Below, one piece after another: positions 17,054-26,076 of a stretch of DNA of 64,000 nucleotides. The first letter of the stretch is position 1. Each line of letters begins with the position of its first letter. The notes below the pieces were generated by a model, which saw only the letters and a program-made list of their open reading frames with translations, did no database searches and had not been told where the DNA came from. The stretch is from contig CAKZKT010000006.1 of NCBI GenBank assembly GCA_937124585.1, positions 23,801 to 87,800 of the forward strand. Direction: 5' to 3'. The DNA comes from an uncultured Anaerolineae bacterium. Its GTDB lineage: Bacteria > Chloroflexota > Anaerolineae > CG2-30-64-16. The translations under genes and the position numbers were made by a program.

Positions 17054-18055
17054 ATGTCCATCACTACCCATTTCCCCCGTTATCCGCTGGCCTTTCTACC
17101 GACGCCACTGCATCCGCTACCCAGGTTGTCCGACGAACTTGCCGGCAACTTCCGGCTCTGGATCAAACGCGACGACCAGACCGGCCTGGCGACCGGCGGC
17201 AACAAGACGCGCAAGCTCGAATTCCTCGTCGCGGATGCGTTGGCCCAGGGCTGCGACACCCTGATCACCACGGGCGCAATCCAGTCGAACCACTGCCGAC
17301 AGACTGCGGCCGCGGCTGCCCGGGCCGGGCTGCACTGCGAGCTCGTCCTGGGCGGCCAGCCACCCGCTGTGGCGAACGGCAACCTGTTGCTCGACCTACT
17401 GTTCGGCGCCGAGCTCCACTGGACGACGCGCGAGAACCGCCTCAACCGGTTGCACCAGCTGGCCGATGAGCTGCGCGGCGCAGGCCACCGCCCCTACTTT
17501 ATCACCTATGGCGGCTCCGACCCGGTGGGCGCGTGCGGCTACGCGCTGGCGCTGGAAGAACTGCGAGAACAGACCGCTGCGCTCGACATCGAGCCCGACT
17601 TGATCGTGATCCCCTCCAGCTCCGGCGGCACGCAGGCTGGGCTGGTTGCTGGCGCGTGGGTGCTGGGCTGGGATGTACCGATCCTCGGCATCAGCATTGA
17701 CGCAAGCGCAACCGAGCTGCAAAAAACGGTAGCCGAACTGGCCAGCCAGACCGCCGGCCGTCTGGGCAAGCCGCACACCTTCGCACCGGCCGATATCCTC
17801 GTCAACGCCGATTACTTGGGCGCAGGCTACGGCGTGATGGGCGAGCTCGAACGCCAGGCCATTCGCCTGTTGGCCCGTGGCGAAGGCATCCTGCTCGATC
17901 CGGTCTACACCGGTCGGGCGTTCGGCGGCCTGCTCGATTTGCTACGAGAGCCCGAAAGGTTTGCGAGGCTCTTCGGACCTGGCACGCACACGATCATCTT
18001 CTGGCATACCGGCGGTAGTCCGGCGTTGTTCGCCTACGCGCCAGAGCTCATCTGA
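17054..18055 (+). CDS. PLP-dependent D-cysteine desulfhydrase / ACC deaminase family
   Basis: A 333-residue fold-type II PLP enzyme. The Schiff-base lysine is in GGNKTRKLEFL, and TTGAIQSNHCRQTAAAAA plus VIPSSSGGTQAGL (phosphate-binding Ser/Gly) are typical of the DcyD/ACC deaminase group. Likely reactions are D-cysteine to pyruvate, H2S and ammonia, or related beta-elimination. ATG 17054 is one base after the DUF1015 stop; an upstream in-frame extension only shadows that gene. Location after serine genes suggests amino-acid or sulfur handling; the SUF locus starts 2 kb further on. Confidence 0.85.
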   Translation: MSITTHFPRYPLAFLPTPLHPLPRLSDELAGNFRLWIKRDDQTGLATGGNKTRKLEFLVADALAQGCDTLITTGAIQSNHCRQTAAAAARAGLHCELVLGGQPPAVANGNLLLDLLFGAELHWTTRENRLNRLHQLADELRGAGHRPYFITYGGSDPVGACGYALALEELREQTAALDIEPDLIVIPSSSGGTQAGLVAGAWVLGWDVPILGISIDASATELQKTVAELASQTAGRLGKPHTFAPADILVNADYLGAGYGVMGELERQAIRLLARGEGILLDPVYTGRAFGGLLDLLREPERFARLFGPGTHTIIFWHTGGSPALFAYAPELI

Positions 18056-18067
18056 CAGGAGGCTGCG

Positions 18068-19144
18068 ATGGCGGAAAAAGAACTCGGTTATGTCGAGCTG
18101 GAGTGGCGCTGTCCGAGCTGCGGCAACCGCAATCCGGGCAGCGTCAAAAAATGCGCGCAATGCGGCGCGCCGCTCACCGAAGAGATCCAGTTCGAGCAGG
18201 CGCCTCAGGAGCAACTGATCACCGATCAGGAGCAACTGGCGCAGGCCAGGGCCGGCGCGGACATTCAATGCGCCTACTGTGGCACGGCCAATCCGGCGAC
18301 CGCCACAAAGTGCAAACAATGCGGCGCCGACCTCGCTGAAGGCAAGGCGCGCGCGACCGGCCGGGTTCTGGGTGGATTTCGTGATCGGCCCGCGCCGCCA
18401 CTGCGCTGTCCGGCGTGCGGCACGGAAAATCCGGCCACGGCGCTCACATGCAGCAAATGTGGCGCCGCGCTGGCCCAACCGGCGACACCCCAGCCGGCCC
18501 CCACCGTCGCCAGGAGCAAATTCCCCGCCGCCATCCTGCTTGCCATCGTGCTCGGCATCTGCGCGCTGATCGGCATGGTGACCGTCCTCTCGACTCGCAC
18601 CACCGACCTGACCGGCGAAGTACGGGACCTCACCTGGCGCCGCGCCATCGCCATCGAGGCGCTGACCCCGGTAACGCGCCAGGCCTGGCGCGATGAAGTG
18701 CCGGCCAACGCGGCGATCGGCCAATGCACGCGCAAAGTCCACCACACGCAGCCCGACCCTGCGCCAGGCGCCAAAGAGGTCTGCGGCACCCCCTACACAG
18801 TAGACCAGGGCAGCGGCTTCGGCAAAGTGGTACAGCAGTGCGTCTACGAAGTGTATGCCGACTGGTGCGACTATCAGACACTGGAATGGCGCGTCGTCAA
18901 CACGGCCGTCGCCCAGGGGACGGATCTCAATCCGGCTTGGCCAACGCTGAATCTGGTCAAAGACCAGCGCGCCGGCAACCGGAAGGAAGAATATCGGGTG
19001 ATCTTCCTCGCCAACGACAAAACCTACACCTTCACGACCGCTGACAGCGACGAGTTTTTGCGCTTCCGGCCCGGTTCTCGTTGGAAGCTGAAAGTCAACA
19101 CCTTCGGCGCGGTGACCGGCGTCGAACCTGTGGCCGGGCCATGA
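18068..19144 (+). CDS. Membrane-anchored protein with three zinc ribbons
   Basis: A 358-residue protein with three CxxC-x10-CxxC ribbons at about 15-32, 76-93 and 119-136, then one membrane helix at about 157-180, and an outward-facing C-terminal domain of 170 residues with four more cysteines. The ribbons have the form CPSCGNRNPGSVKKCAQCG and are internal repeats of each other, with the NPxxxxxC core kept. Function unknown; such proteins may sense or scaffold at the membrane. AGGAGG precedes ATG. The last four bases overlap the next gene (ATGA). Confidence 0.7.
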   Translation: MAEKELGYVELEWRCPSCGNRNPGSVKKCAQCGAPLTEEIQFEQAPQEQLITDQEQLAQARAGADIQCAYCGTANPATATKCKQCGADLAEGKARATGRVLGGFRDRPAPPLRCPACGTENPATALTCSKCGAALAQPATPQPAPTVARSKFPAAILLAIVLGICALIGMVTVLSTRTTDLTGEVRDLTWRRAIAIEALTPVTRQAWRDEVPANAAIGQCTRKVHHTQPDPAPGAKEVCGTPYTVDQGSGFGKVVQQCVYEVYADWCDYQTLEWRVVNTAVAQGTDLNPAWPTLNLVKDQRAGNRKEEYRVIFLANDKTYTFTTADSDEFLRFRPGSRWKLKVNTFGAVTGVEPVAGP

Positions 19145-19983
19145 GATTCGGCGCCCATTGCTTCATTTTCACCACAACATGGGCCGATGATCAGCTCGCC
19201 ATACTGGACACAGCCGCCGGGCTGGGCCTGGATTGCTTCGAGATCGCGGTCGGCGACGATGTGCATTTCACCCCGTCTCTGACCCGACGTCGCGCCGAAG
19301 CACTTGGTCTGGCCCTGATCGTCAGCCCGGGCGGCCAATGGCCGCCCGAGTGCGACCTCTCGGCCGACGATCCGACCGAGCGCGCGGCCGGGCTGGCGTG
19401 GCATCGGCGACAGGTTGACCTCGCCGCCGAACTGGGCGCGGTGGCCTACACCGGCGCGCTCTATGGCCATCCAGGTACGGTCAAGCGTCGCGTGCCGCCG
19501 GCCGATGAGTATCCCCGCACGGCCGAAGGCCTGGCCCGGCTGGCCGAATACGCGAGGCAACGAAATGTGCAGGTCGCCATCGAGCCGATGAGCCATTTCC
19601 GCACCCACATGGTGAACACGCCCGGCCAGGCCATGCGCCTGCTCGCCCTGGCCGACCATCCGAACCTCTACGTGCTGCTCGACACTTATCACATGATCAC
19701 CGAGGTGCGAGACTACGGCCAGGCCATTCGCACTGTCGGCACGAGGCTGTGGGGCCTGCATGCGTGCGAAAACGACCGCGGCACGCCGGGCGGCGGCCTG
19801 GTGCCGTGGCCAACCATCTTCACCGCGCTGCGGGAGATCGGCTTCGCCGGCTACGTGCTGATGGAAGCCTACAATTCGAGCCTGGGCGATTTCGCTGTGC
19901 GCCGCGGCATGTTTCACAACGTATGCCCGGACGGCACGGCCTTTGTGCGCCACGGGCTGGCCTTTCTGCGCAGCGGGATCTGA
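19141..19983 (+). CDS. Sugar phosphate isomerase/epimerase (xylose isomerase-like TIM barrel)
   Basis: A 280-residue AP-endonuclease-2 fold protein of the D-tagatose/D-psicose 3-epimerase group. Metal-site segments are visible: IEPMSHF (Glu), LLDTYHMITE (Asp, His), LHACENDRGTPG (His) and VLMEAYNS (Glu). It probably interconverts ketoses or ketose-like sugars. ATG 19141 overlaps the stop of the zinc-ribbon gene, indicating coupling. The gene closes this rightward run; the next gene has its own promoter. Substrate not assignable. Confidence 0.85.
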   Translation: MRFGAHCFIFTTTWADDQLAILDTAAGLGLDCFEIAVGDDVHFTPSLTRRRAEALGLALIVSPGGQWPPECDLSADDPTERAAGLAWHRRQVDLAAELGAVAYTGALYGHPGTVKRRVPPADEYPRTAEGLARLAEYARQRNVQVAIEPMSHFRTHMVNTPGQAMRLLALADHPNLYVLLDTYHMITEVRDYGQAIRTVGTRLWGLHACENDRGTPGGGLVPWPTIFTALREIGFAGYVLMEAYNSSLGDFAVRRGMFHNVCPDGTAFVRHGLAFLRSGI

Positions 19984-20087
19984 TGGCCATCGAGGCCGCC
20001 CTGCCCCGCAAATCACCGCACCAATCACGAAAAGGAAGACCGCCTACTTTCAGTCTCTCCGATTATTGATATTTTACACATGAGAAT

Positions 20088-20116
20088 TTGACTAAAATCA
20101 CCAAGCACGATATGAT
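20088..20116 (+). promoter_or_regulatory. Consensus sigma-70 promoter of the SUF operon
   Basis: TTGACT (20088-20093), 17-base spacer, TATGAT (20111-20116). Transcription should start near 20123, directly at the inverted repeat that follows. No competing promoter is visible between here and sufR. Confidence 0.8.
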
Positions 20117-20123
20117 TTCGTCC

Positions 20124-20149
20124 GTTGTCGAGCGCAGAGCGCCGACAAC
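20124..20149 (+). promoter_or_regulatory. Inverted repeat at transcription start, candidate SufR operator
   Basis: GTTGTCG (20124-20130) and CGACAAC (20143-20149) are perfect complements separated by 12 bases that themselves hold GCGC-aga-GCGC. A flanking GTCCGTT/AACGGAC pair extends the symmetry. It sits at about +1 to +26 relative to the promoter, where a repressor would block initiation. Cyanobacterial SufR binds a CAAC/GTTG repeat; here the half-sites are in the opposite order, so the match is only suggestive. Confidence 0.6.
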
Positions 20150-20200
20150 TGAACGGACCGATGCTCAGGACAGGCCCGGGAGGCCAAAACGAAGGACACC

Positions 20201-20854
20201 ATGATCGCCAAACAGCTGAACAGCAGTCCGGCCGGAGAATTGCTCACGATCCTCCAACGCCGAGGCGCCTCGACCATCAAGGAGCTAGAGGATGCCCTGG
20301 GCGTGACCGCTACCGCGGTACGCCAGCAGATCGCCAGCCTGATGGCCGACGGCTACATCGAGGCGCAGGTCGAGCGTGCCGGCCGCGGCCGGCCGCGCCA
20401 TGTATACTCCTTGACGCCCAAAGGCCGCGCGCTCTTCCCGCGCCACTACGACGAGTTCACGAACACACTGTTGCGGGAGATCCTGGTGAGCGAAGGCCCG
20501 GAGAAGGTACAGGCGTTGCTGGGCCGCTTGAGCCGGCGCATGGCCGAGCAGTACGAGCACCAGTTGAGCGGCCTGCCGCCGAGCGAGCGCGCGGCCAGAT
20601 TGTCGGAACTGCTCAACGCGAAGGGCATTCTGACCGAAATCAAATTCGAGCCGGATGCGATCTTCGTTCACGAGTACACCTGCCCATACTACGAACTGGC
20701 GCTGGAGAATCGGGCGATCTGCGACATGGAAGAAGAAATGCTGGCCCATGCGGTCCAACAGCCGGTGGAGCTGGTGAAATGCACGCTGGACGGGCACCAC
20801 GGGTGCCAGTTCAGGATCGAGACGAACGCTTCGTCATCATCGAAGCCAAACTGA
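20201..20854 (+). CDS. sufR: SufR-type Fe-S regulator of the SUF operon
   Basis: A 217-residue winged-helix regulator: DeoR/ArsR-like HTH at about 10-80 (GASTIKELEDALGVTATAVRQ, wing RGRPRHVYSLTPKG), a helical linker, and a C-terminal cluster of four cysteines (C161, C174, C194, C202). In SufR proteins such cysteines bind an Fe-S cluster that controls DNA binding. It heads the SUF operon, 18 bp before sufC. The promoter and palindrome upstream suggest autorepression. ATG 20201 is preceded by GAAGGA. The spacing of the last two cysteines differs from the C-x13-C-x14-C form recalled for cyanobacteria. Confidence 0.85.
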   Translation: MIAKQLNSSPAGELLTILQRRGASTIKELEDALGVTATAVRQQIASLMADGYIEAQVERAGRGRPRHVYSLTPKGRALFPRHYDEFTNTLLREILVSEGPEKVQALLGRLSRRMAEQYEHQLSGLPPSERAARLSELLNAKGILTEIKFEPDAIFVHEYTCPYYELALENRAICDMEEEMLAHAVQQPVELVKCTLDGHHGCQFRIETNASSSSKPN

Positions 20855-20872
20855 ACAGAGGAGAATCAAGAC

Positions 20873-21706
20873 ATGCCTGCTGAGCTAGTGATCAAAGACC
20901 TGCACGTTTCCGTCGAGGGCAAAGCCATCCTGCGGGGAGTCAATCTGACCGTGCGCCAGGGCGAAGTACATGCGCTGATGGGGCCGAACGGCTCGGGCAA
21001 AAGCACCCTGGCCTACACGATTGCCGGCCACCCGCACTATGAAGTTACCGGCGGCGATATTTTATTGAACGGCGAGAGCATCCTGTCGCTGGCGCCCGAT
21101 GAGCGCGCCAAAGCCGGCCTCTTTCTGGCCTTCCAGTATCCGACCGCCATTCCGGGCGTCAGCATGGCGAACTTCCTGCGCCAGGCAGTGAGCGCCGTGC
21201 GCGGCTACACCGACAAAGCCAAGCAGGCCGTAGCTGAAGGCGGCAGCGTCAAGCCGATCGGCTCCGAGCTGATGCCAATGCGCGAATTCCGCCGCGAACT
21301 GACCGAAAAGATGGAAAAGCTGCACATTGACCCGGCCTTCGCCCGACGCTACCTGAACGACGGCTTCTCCGGCGGCGAGAAAAAGCGCGCCGAGATCCTG
21401 CAAATGGCGATGCTGGAGCCGAAGATCGCGGTGCTCGACGAGACCGACTCGGGCCTGGACATTGATGCGCTACGCGTCGTCGCCGAGGGCGTCAACAGCC
21501 TGCTCGGCCCCAACCTGGGCGTGCTGCTCATCACCCACTACCAGCGGCTGCTGAACTACATCAAGCCGGACTTCGTGCACGTCTTCTACAATGGCCAGAT
21601 CGTCCAGTCGGGCGGGCCCGACCTGGCGCTTGAGCTGGAGGCGAAGGGCTACAGCTGGGTGCGCGAGCTGTTCGGCGAGCCGATGCCAGGGCAAGAGATG
21701 GCGTGA
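20873..21706 (+). CDS. sufC: Fe-S assembly ATPase SufC
   Basis: A 277-residue ABC-type ATPase with Walker [13 protein letters not shown]-loop [12 protein letters not shown], signature [15 protein letters not shown] and Walker [17 protein letters not shown], all typical of SufC. It energises the SufBCD scaffold complex in the cytoplasm. It is longer than the usual 245-250 residues because of an insertion after [11 protein letters not shown] (about 105-135, [20 protein letters not shown] region). AGAGGAG precedes ATG. Its stop codon lies inside a GTGAAACG repeat, followed 34 bp later by sufB. Confidence 0.96.
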   Translation: MPAELVIKDLHVSVEGKAILRGVNLTVRQGEVHALMGPNGSGKSTLAYTIAGHPHYEVTGGDILLNGESILSLAPDERAKAGLFLAFQYPTAIPGVSMANFLRQAVSAVRGYTDKAKQAVAEGGSVKPIGSELMPMREFRRELTEKMEKLHIDPAFARRYLNDGFSGGEKKRAEILQMAMLEPKIAVLDETDSGLDIDALRVVAEGVNSLLGPNLGVLLITHYQRLLNYIKPDFVHVFYNGQIVQSGGPDLALELEAKGYSWVRELFGEPMPGQEMA

Positions 21707-21724
21707 AACGTGATGTGTGAAACG
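21703..21724. repeat. Short GTGAAACG repeat between sufC and sufB
   Basis: GTGAAACG occurs at 21703-21710 and 21717-21724, separated by TGATGT. The first copy includes the sufC stop codon. It resembles the degenerate tract at 45975-46063. Confidence 0.5.
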
Positions 21725-21740
21725 ACGATAGGAGTGAACT

Positions 21741-23159
21741 ATGCCTGCAACTGACACCGATCGCCAGGCGCTTGCCGAGGTCAAGAGCGAATACAAATAC
21801 GGCTGGAGCCAGCCGGAGAACTACGTCTTCAAGGCGCGCAAGGGGCTGGATCACGAGATCATTGATCAGATCAGCGTGATGAAGGGAGAGCCGGAGTGGA
21901 TGCGCAAGCTGCGCCACGACGCGCTCGACATCTTCTTTTCGAAGCCCATTCCCACCTGGGGCGCCGACCTGAGTGGCATTGACTATCAGGACATCTACTA
22001 CTACATCAAGCCGGTGGAGACGCAGGGCCGCAGCTGGGAAGACCTGCCGGCGGACATCAAGGAGACGTTCGACCGGTTGGGCATCCCCGAGGCTGAACGC
22101 AAATTCCTCGCCGGCGCGGGCGCGCAATACGAGAGCGAGGCCGTGTATCACTCCTTGAAACAGGAGTGGGAGCGCCAGGGCGTCATCTTCGTAGACAGCG
22201 ACACCGGCCTGCGCGAATATCCGGAGATCTACAAAGAATTCTTCGGCACCGTGGTGCCTGCCACCGACAACGTCTTCGCGGCCCTGAACACGGCCGCCTG
22301 GTCGGGCGGTTCGTTCGTCTACGTGCCGAAGGGCGTCCATCTCGACATTCCGTTGCAAGCCTACTTCCGCATCAACGCGCAGAGCATGGGCCAGTTCGAG
22401 CGCACCCTCATCATCGTGGATGAAGGCGCCAGCGTGCACTATGTCGAAGGCTGCACCGCGCCGGTCTACTCCACCGATTCGCTGCACAGCGGCGTCATCG
22501 AGATCATCGTGCGCAAGAACGCGCGCTGCCGCTACACGACCATCCAGAACTGGTCCACCAATGTGTACAACCTGGTGACACAGCGCGCGCTGGTGTACGA
22601 GGGCGGCACCATGGAATGGGTGGATGCCAATCTGGGCTCGAAGGTCACCATGAAATACCCGTCGGTCTACATGCTCGGCCCCAACGCGCGCGGCCAGATC
22701 CTCTCGATGGCGTTCGCCGGGCCGGGCCAGCATCTGGACACCGGCGGCAAGCTGGTCCACGCGGCGCCGAACACGTCGAGCCAGCTCATCTCCAAGTCCA
22801 TCAGCAAAGGTGGCGGCCGCGCCTCCTATCGCGGCCTGTTGAAAGTGAGCAAAGGCGCGCATGGGGCCAGGTCGAACGTCGTCTGCGACGCGCTGCTCCT
22901 GGACGAACGGAGCCGCTCCGACACCTATCCGTACATCGAAATTGACGAGGACGATGTCACGGTCGGCCACGAAGCATCGGTCAGCAAGATCGGCGAAGAA
23001 CAGCTCTTCTACCTGATGAGCCGTGGTCTCTCCGAAGACGAGGCCAGCGCCATGATCGTCTCTGGCTTCATCGAGCCGATGGTGAAGGAGCTGCCCATGG
23101 AATACGCCGTCGAAATGAACCGCCTGATCCAACTCCAGATGGAGGGGTCTATTGGGTGA
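21741..23159 (+). CDS. sufB: Fe-S scaffold protein SufB
   Basis: A 472-residue SufB of normal length. It contains [31 protein letters not shown] (the conserved scaffold Cys region), a long beta-helix core and [23 protein letters not shown] near the end with the conserved Glu/His. SufB with SufC and SufD assembles the nascent cluster. TAGGAG precedes ATG. Repeat tracts lie on both sides (21703-21724 and 23166-23249) inside an otherwise uninterrupted operon. Confidence 0.97.
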   Translation: MPATDTDRQALAEVKSEYKYGWSQPENYVFKARKGLDHEIIDQISVMKGEPEWMRKLRHDALDIFFSKPIPTWGADLSGIDYQDIYYYIKPVETQGRSWEDLPADIKETFDRLGIPEAERKFLAGAGAQYESEAVYHSLKQEWERQGVIFVDSDTGLREYPEIYKEFFGTVVPATDNVFAALNTAAWSGGSFVYVPKGVHLDIPLQAYFRINAQSMGQFERTLIIVDEGASVHYVEGCTAPVYSTDSLHSGVIEIIVRKNARCRYTTIQNWSTNVYNLVTQRALVYEGGTMEWVDANLGSKVTMKYPSVYMLGPNARGQILSMAFAGPGQHLDTGGKLVHAAPNTSSQLISKSISKGGGRASYRGLLKVSKGAHGARSNVVCDALLLDERSRSDTYPYIEIDEDDVTVGHEASVSKIGEEQLFYLMSRGLSEDEASAMIVSGFIEPMVKELPMEYAVEMNRLIQLQMEGSIG

Positions 23160-23165
23160 GGAAGG

Positions 23166-23249
23166 CGGCAGGTAGGCAGGTAGACAAGTAGACAAGTAGA
23201 CAAGGAAGGGGCAGTCGAAGTCTCCTTGTTTCCCTGTTTCCTTGTTTCC
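23166..23249. repeat. GTAGACAA / CTTGTTTCC inverted repeat tract between sufB and sufD
   Basis: The left half (23166-23205) contains GTAGACAA three times plus GTAGGCAG; the right half (23223-23249) contains CTTGTTTCC and CTGTTTCC. The halves are partly complementary and share motifs with 14531-14625 (GGAAACAAG is the complement of CTTGTTTCC). It fills most of the sufB-sufD gap. Confidence 0.8.
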
Positions 23250-23269
23250 GCATATAACGGAGATCAAAC

Positions 23270-24559
23270 ATGACAGTTCAAATCCTGACAACACCGGTAG
23301 CGGTGCTCGCCGATAAAAAAGACGAACCTGCGTGGATGCTCGATCTGCGCACCAGGGCCTGGCGTTTCTTCGAGGAAATTCCCTGGCCCACCGGCACCGA
23401 GGAGACCTGGCGTCGCACCAAGCTGACCGGCTTCCATTTGGAGGATTACACGCCGCTGGCCGGCGACAACCCATCGGCCGGCCTGCACGAAGAGACGGCC
23501 AAAGCGCTCGCCGAGGTGGAAAGTATCGGCAGCCTGGCCATCGAAGATGGCGTCGCCCGCGTTCGCGAACTCGACCCGGCGCTCAGCCGTCGCGGCGTGA
23601 TCCTCTGCGCCCTGGATGCCGCAGTACGAGAACACCCCGATCTGGTGCAAAAGTACTTCGGCAGCGTCGTCGCAGTTGACGAGAACAAATTCAGCGCGCT
23701 GAACTACGCCCTGTGGAACAGTGGCACGTTCGTCTACGTGCCGCGCAACGTGATCGTAGACAAACCGCTTCAGGTCGTGATCCGTCAAAGCACAGGCAGA
23801 TCGGCCGGCTATCACCACACCATCGTCGTCGCCGAAGAGGGTGCGGCAGTCACCCTGGTCGAGGATTTCCTGGGCGCCGATGAGGGCATGACCGACAGCA
23901 CCGTCGAATTGATCGCCGGCCCCAACAGCCAGCTGCACTACCTGCATCTGCAAAACCTGGCGACCACGGCCTGGAACTTCGGCACCCAGCGCATGCGCCT
24001 GGAGCGCGACGCCACCCTGCGCCATTTCATCGGCTCGTGGGGCAGCCGACTGAGCAAGAACTGGATCAACATGGAGCTGGTAGGCCAGGGGAGCACCGGT
24101 GAACTGCTCGGGCTCTACTTCCCCAGCGGCCGGCAGCACCTCGATCACCACACCAACCAGCTGCACAAGGCGCCGCACGCGACCAGCGACCTGCTCTTCA
24201 AAGGCGCGCTGAAAGACCGGGCGCGCGCCGTCTACCAGGGCTACATCAAGGTATATTCCGGCGCGCAGAAGACCAACGCCTATCAGGCGAACCGCAACCT
24301 AATGCTGAGCAAGCAGGCCCGCGCCGACAGCATCCCGGGCCTGGAGATCGAAGCCGACGACGTGCGCTGCACGCATGGCGCCACCGCCGGCCAGATCCCC
24401 GACGAATACATCTTCTACCTGATGGCGCGCGGCATAGATCGCACCAACGCCGAGCGCATGATCGTGCAGGGCTTCTTCGAGGAGGTGTTGAACCGCATCC
24501 CGGTCGAGGGCGTGCGCAACAAACTCGAGACGGAGATCGCGCGCAAATTGGGGCTGTGA
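23270..24559 (+). CDS. sufD: Fe-S assembly protein SufD
   Basis: A 429-residue SufB/D-family protein. It shows [21 protein letters not shown], a central beta-helix, [21 protein letters not shown] (the conserved SufD His region) and [31 protein letters not shown] at the end. Partner of SufB and SufC. CGGAG precedes ATG. Upstream is the repeat tract; downstream the sulfurtransferase gene follows after 43 bp. Confidence 0.95.
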   Translation: MTVQILTTPVAVLADKKDEPAWMLDLRTRAWRFFEEIPWPTGTEETWRRTKLTGFHLEDYTPLAGDNPSAGLHEETAKALAEVESIGSLAIEDGVARVRELDPALSRRGVILCALDAAVREHPDLVQKYFGSVVAVDENKFSALNYALWNSGTFVYVPRNVIVDKPLQVVIRQSTGRSAGYHHTIVVAEEGAAVTLVEDFLGADEGMTDSTVELIAGPNSQLHYLHLQNLATTAWNFGTQRMRLERDATLRHFIGSWGSRLSKNWINMELVGQGSTGELLGLYFPSGRQHLDHHTNQLHKAPHATSDLLFKGALKDRARAVYQGYIKVYSGAQKTNAYQANRNLMLSKQARADSIPGLEIEADDVRCTHGATAGQIPDEYIFYLMARGIDRTNAERMIVQGFFEEVLNRIPVEGVRNKLETEIARKLGL

Positions 24560-24602
24560 ATCACCAGATCGGCAAGGGAGGAGGTCGGACAGGAGGACTG
24601 CG

Positions 24603-25457
24603 GTGACCGACAAAGGTTATGTTCATTCCGAAAAAGTAGTGACCACGGCCTGGGTAGCTGAGCATCTTACCGATCCAGGCGTGCGCATCGTCGAATCGAA
24701 TGAAGATGTCCTGCTCTACGAGCGCGGACACATTCCGGGCGCAGTGCACATTGACTGGGTGGCCGACCTGAACGACCCGATCACCCGTGACTACCTCAAC
24801 CGGGAGCAGTTCGAGCGGTTGATGGCGCGCCATGGCATCGCCAACGATACCTTCATCGTATTCTACGGCGACAAAAACAACTGGTGGGCATGTTACGCCC
24901 TGTGGGTCTTTGAACTGTTCGGCCACACCAAAACGGCCATCATGGACGGCGGCCGGCTGAAATGGGAGCAGGAAGGCCGCCCCATGACGCGCGATGTGCC
25001 ATCCTATCCGCCGACAACGTATGCGGCGCAGGATCGCGCCGACTACAAGATCCGGGCCTTCCGGGACGATGTGTTGGCCCACATCCGCGCCGGGCGACCT
25101 CTGGTGGATGTGCGCAGCCCGGGCGAGTATACCGGCAAGCTCTACCACATGGAGGGCTACCCGCAGGAAGGCGCGTTGCGCGCCGGCCACATCAAAGGCG
25201 CAGTCAACGTGCCGTGGGCGCGAGCAGCCAACCCGAACGATGGCACCTTCAAGACGGCCGAGGAACTCCGCGCCATCTACGAGAGCGAACAAGGACTGAG
25301 GCCCAGCGACAGCGTCATCGCCTACTGCCGCATCGGCGAACGGTCGAGCCACACCTGGTTTGTGCTCAAATACCTGCTCGGCTACCCCAACGTCCGCAAC
25401 TACGACGGCAGCTGGACGGAATGGGGCAACCTGGTCGGCGTGCCGATCGAACGCTGA
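24603..25457 (+). CDS. Rhodanese-type sulfurtransferase
   Basis: A 284-residue two-domain thiosulfate/mercaptopyruvate sulfurtransferase. The first rhodanese domain ([21 protein letters not shown]) lacks the catalytic Cys; the second ends with [23 protein letters not shown], with the active-site loop CRIGERSS. It can carry persulfide sulfur, a fitting accessory for the SUF machinery. GTG start with AGGAGG at ideal spacing. It ends the first half of the SUF cluster, before the hairpin at 25471-25510. Confidence 0.9.
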   Translation: MTDKGYVHSEKVVTTAWVAEHLTDPGVRIVESNEDVLLYERGHIPGAVHIDWVADLNDPITRDYLNREQFERLMARHGIANDTFIVFYGDKNNWWACYALWVFELFGHTKTAIMDGGRLKWEQEGRPMTRDVPSYPPTTYAAQDRADYKIRAFRDDVLAHIRAGRPLVDVRSPGEYTGKLYHMEGYPQEGALRAGHIKGAVNVPWARAANPNDGTFKTAEELRAIYESEQGLRPSDSVIAYCRIGERSSHTWFVLKYLLGYPNVRNYDGSWTEWGNLVGVPIER

Positions 25458-25470
25458 GGCCCGATCCCAT

Positions 25471-25510
25471 GCTGCGAGTGATGGGCTCCGATCTGCCGGT
25501 CACTCGCAGC
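25471..25510 (+). terminator. Hairpin after the sulfurtransferase gene
   Basis: GCTGCGAGTGA (25471-25481) and TCACTCGCAGC (25500-25510) are perfect complements with an inner GGC/GCC pair. No T-run follows. It may attenuate or process the transcript between the two halves of the SUF locus. Confidence 0.5.
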
Positions 25511-25548
25511 CATCGGCGCGCACGGCCGTTTAAGGCTCCCCCTCTGTC

Positions 25549-25577
25549 TTGCAGCCCACTCCCTTCAGCGGTATACT
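25549..25577 (+). promoter_or_regulatory. Candidate internal promoter of the SUF locus
   Basis: TTGCAG (25549-25554), 17-base spacer, TATACT (25572-25577; five of six consensus bases). The start near 25584 would serve the sufU-like gene and those downstream, after the hairpin at 25471-25510. Confidence 0.5.
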
Positions 25578-25600
25578 TTAGGTAAAAGGAGCACTCCCAG

Positions 25601-25981
25601 GTGGATCGCCAAGCGAAGATTGACTTCATCCTGGATCATTACGAGAACCCGCGGCATCACGGGCCGCTGGCTGATGCCACTGTGGTACAAAAAGGCGGCA
25701 ATCCCGGCTGCGGCGACGTCATCACATTCTATCTGAAGATCACTGACGGTCGGATCAACGATATCGGATTCGAGGGCGATGGCTGCACCATCAGCATGGC
25801 CGCCGCTTCCATGGTGGCCGAGATGTTTGTTGGTAAAACCCTGGCCGAGGTCGAAGCCACCTCACCCGATGTTATCCTCGACCTGCTGGGTCGCGAGATC
25901 GCCGGCACGCGACTGAAATGTGCGCTGTTGGGGCTGAACACGACCAAAGAAGCAGTGCGTCAGTTGCGTCCGACAACGTGA
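25601..25981 (+). CDS. SufU/NifU-N-type Fe-S scaffold, copy 1
   Basis: A 126-residue IscU/SufU-fold protein with three cluster-binding cysteines: C37 (NPGCGD), C62 (GDGCTIS) and C107 (RLKCALL). GTG start with AAAAGGAGC upstream. It differs from copy 2 (27396-27773) by GCGD rather than LCGD and shares only the family core, so this is not a recent duplication. The role is sulfur acceptor or scaffold with SufS. Two scaffold genes flanking sufS is an unusual arrangement. Confidence 0.88.
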   Translation: MDRQAKIDFILDHYENPRHHGPLADATVVQKGGNPGCGDVITFYLKITDGRINDIGFEGDGCTISMAAASMVAEMFVGKTLAEVEATSPDVILDLLGREIAGTRLKCALLGLNTTKEAVRQLRPTT

Positions 25982-26076
25982 ATGCGACAACGAGCATGAA
26001 CTCTTTCTGTACAGAACGGCGCAAGTCGAAAGCCGACTGTGTTCCAAAATAACGACAACGCCAAAGAGGTGCGGTC

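Noticed and set aside
21561..23474. A 637-codon minus-strand frame over sufB
   Set aside because: Antisense to sufB, whose family motifs are complete; the translation shows no domain.
25962..26060. Further SufR sites: CGACAAC occurs three times around the sufU1-sufS gap
   Set aside because: The copies are not arranged as an inverted repeat of matching spacing, and no promoter is evident beside them.
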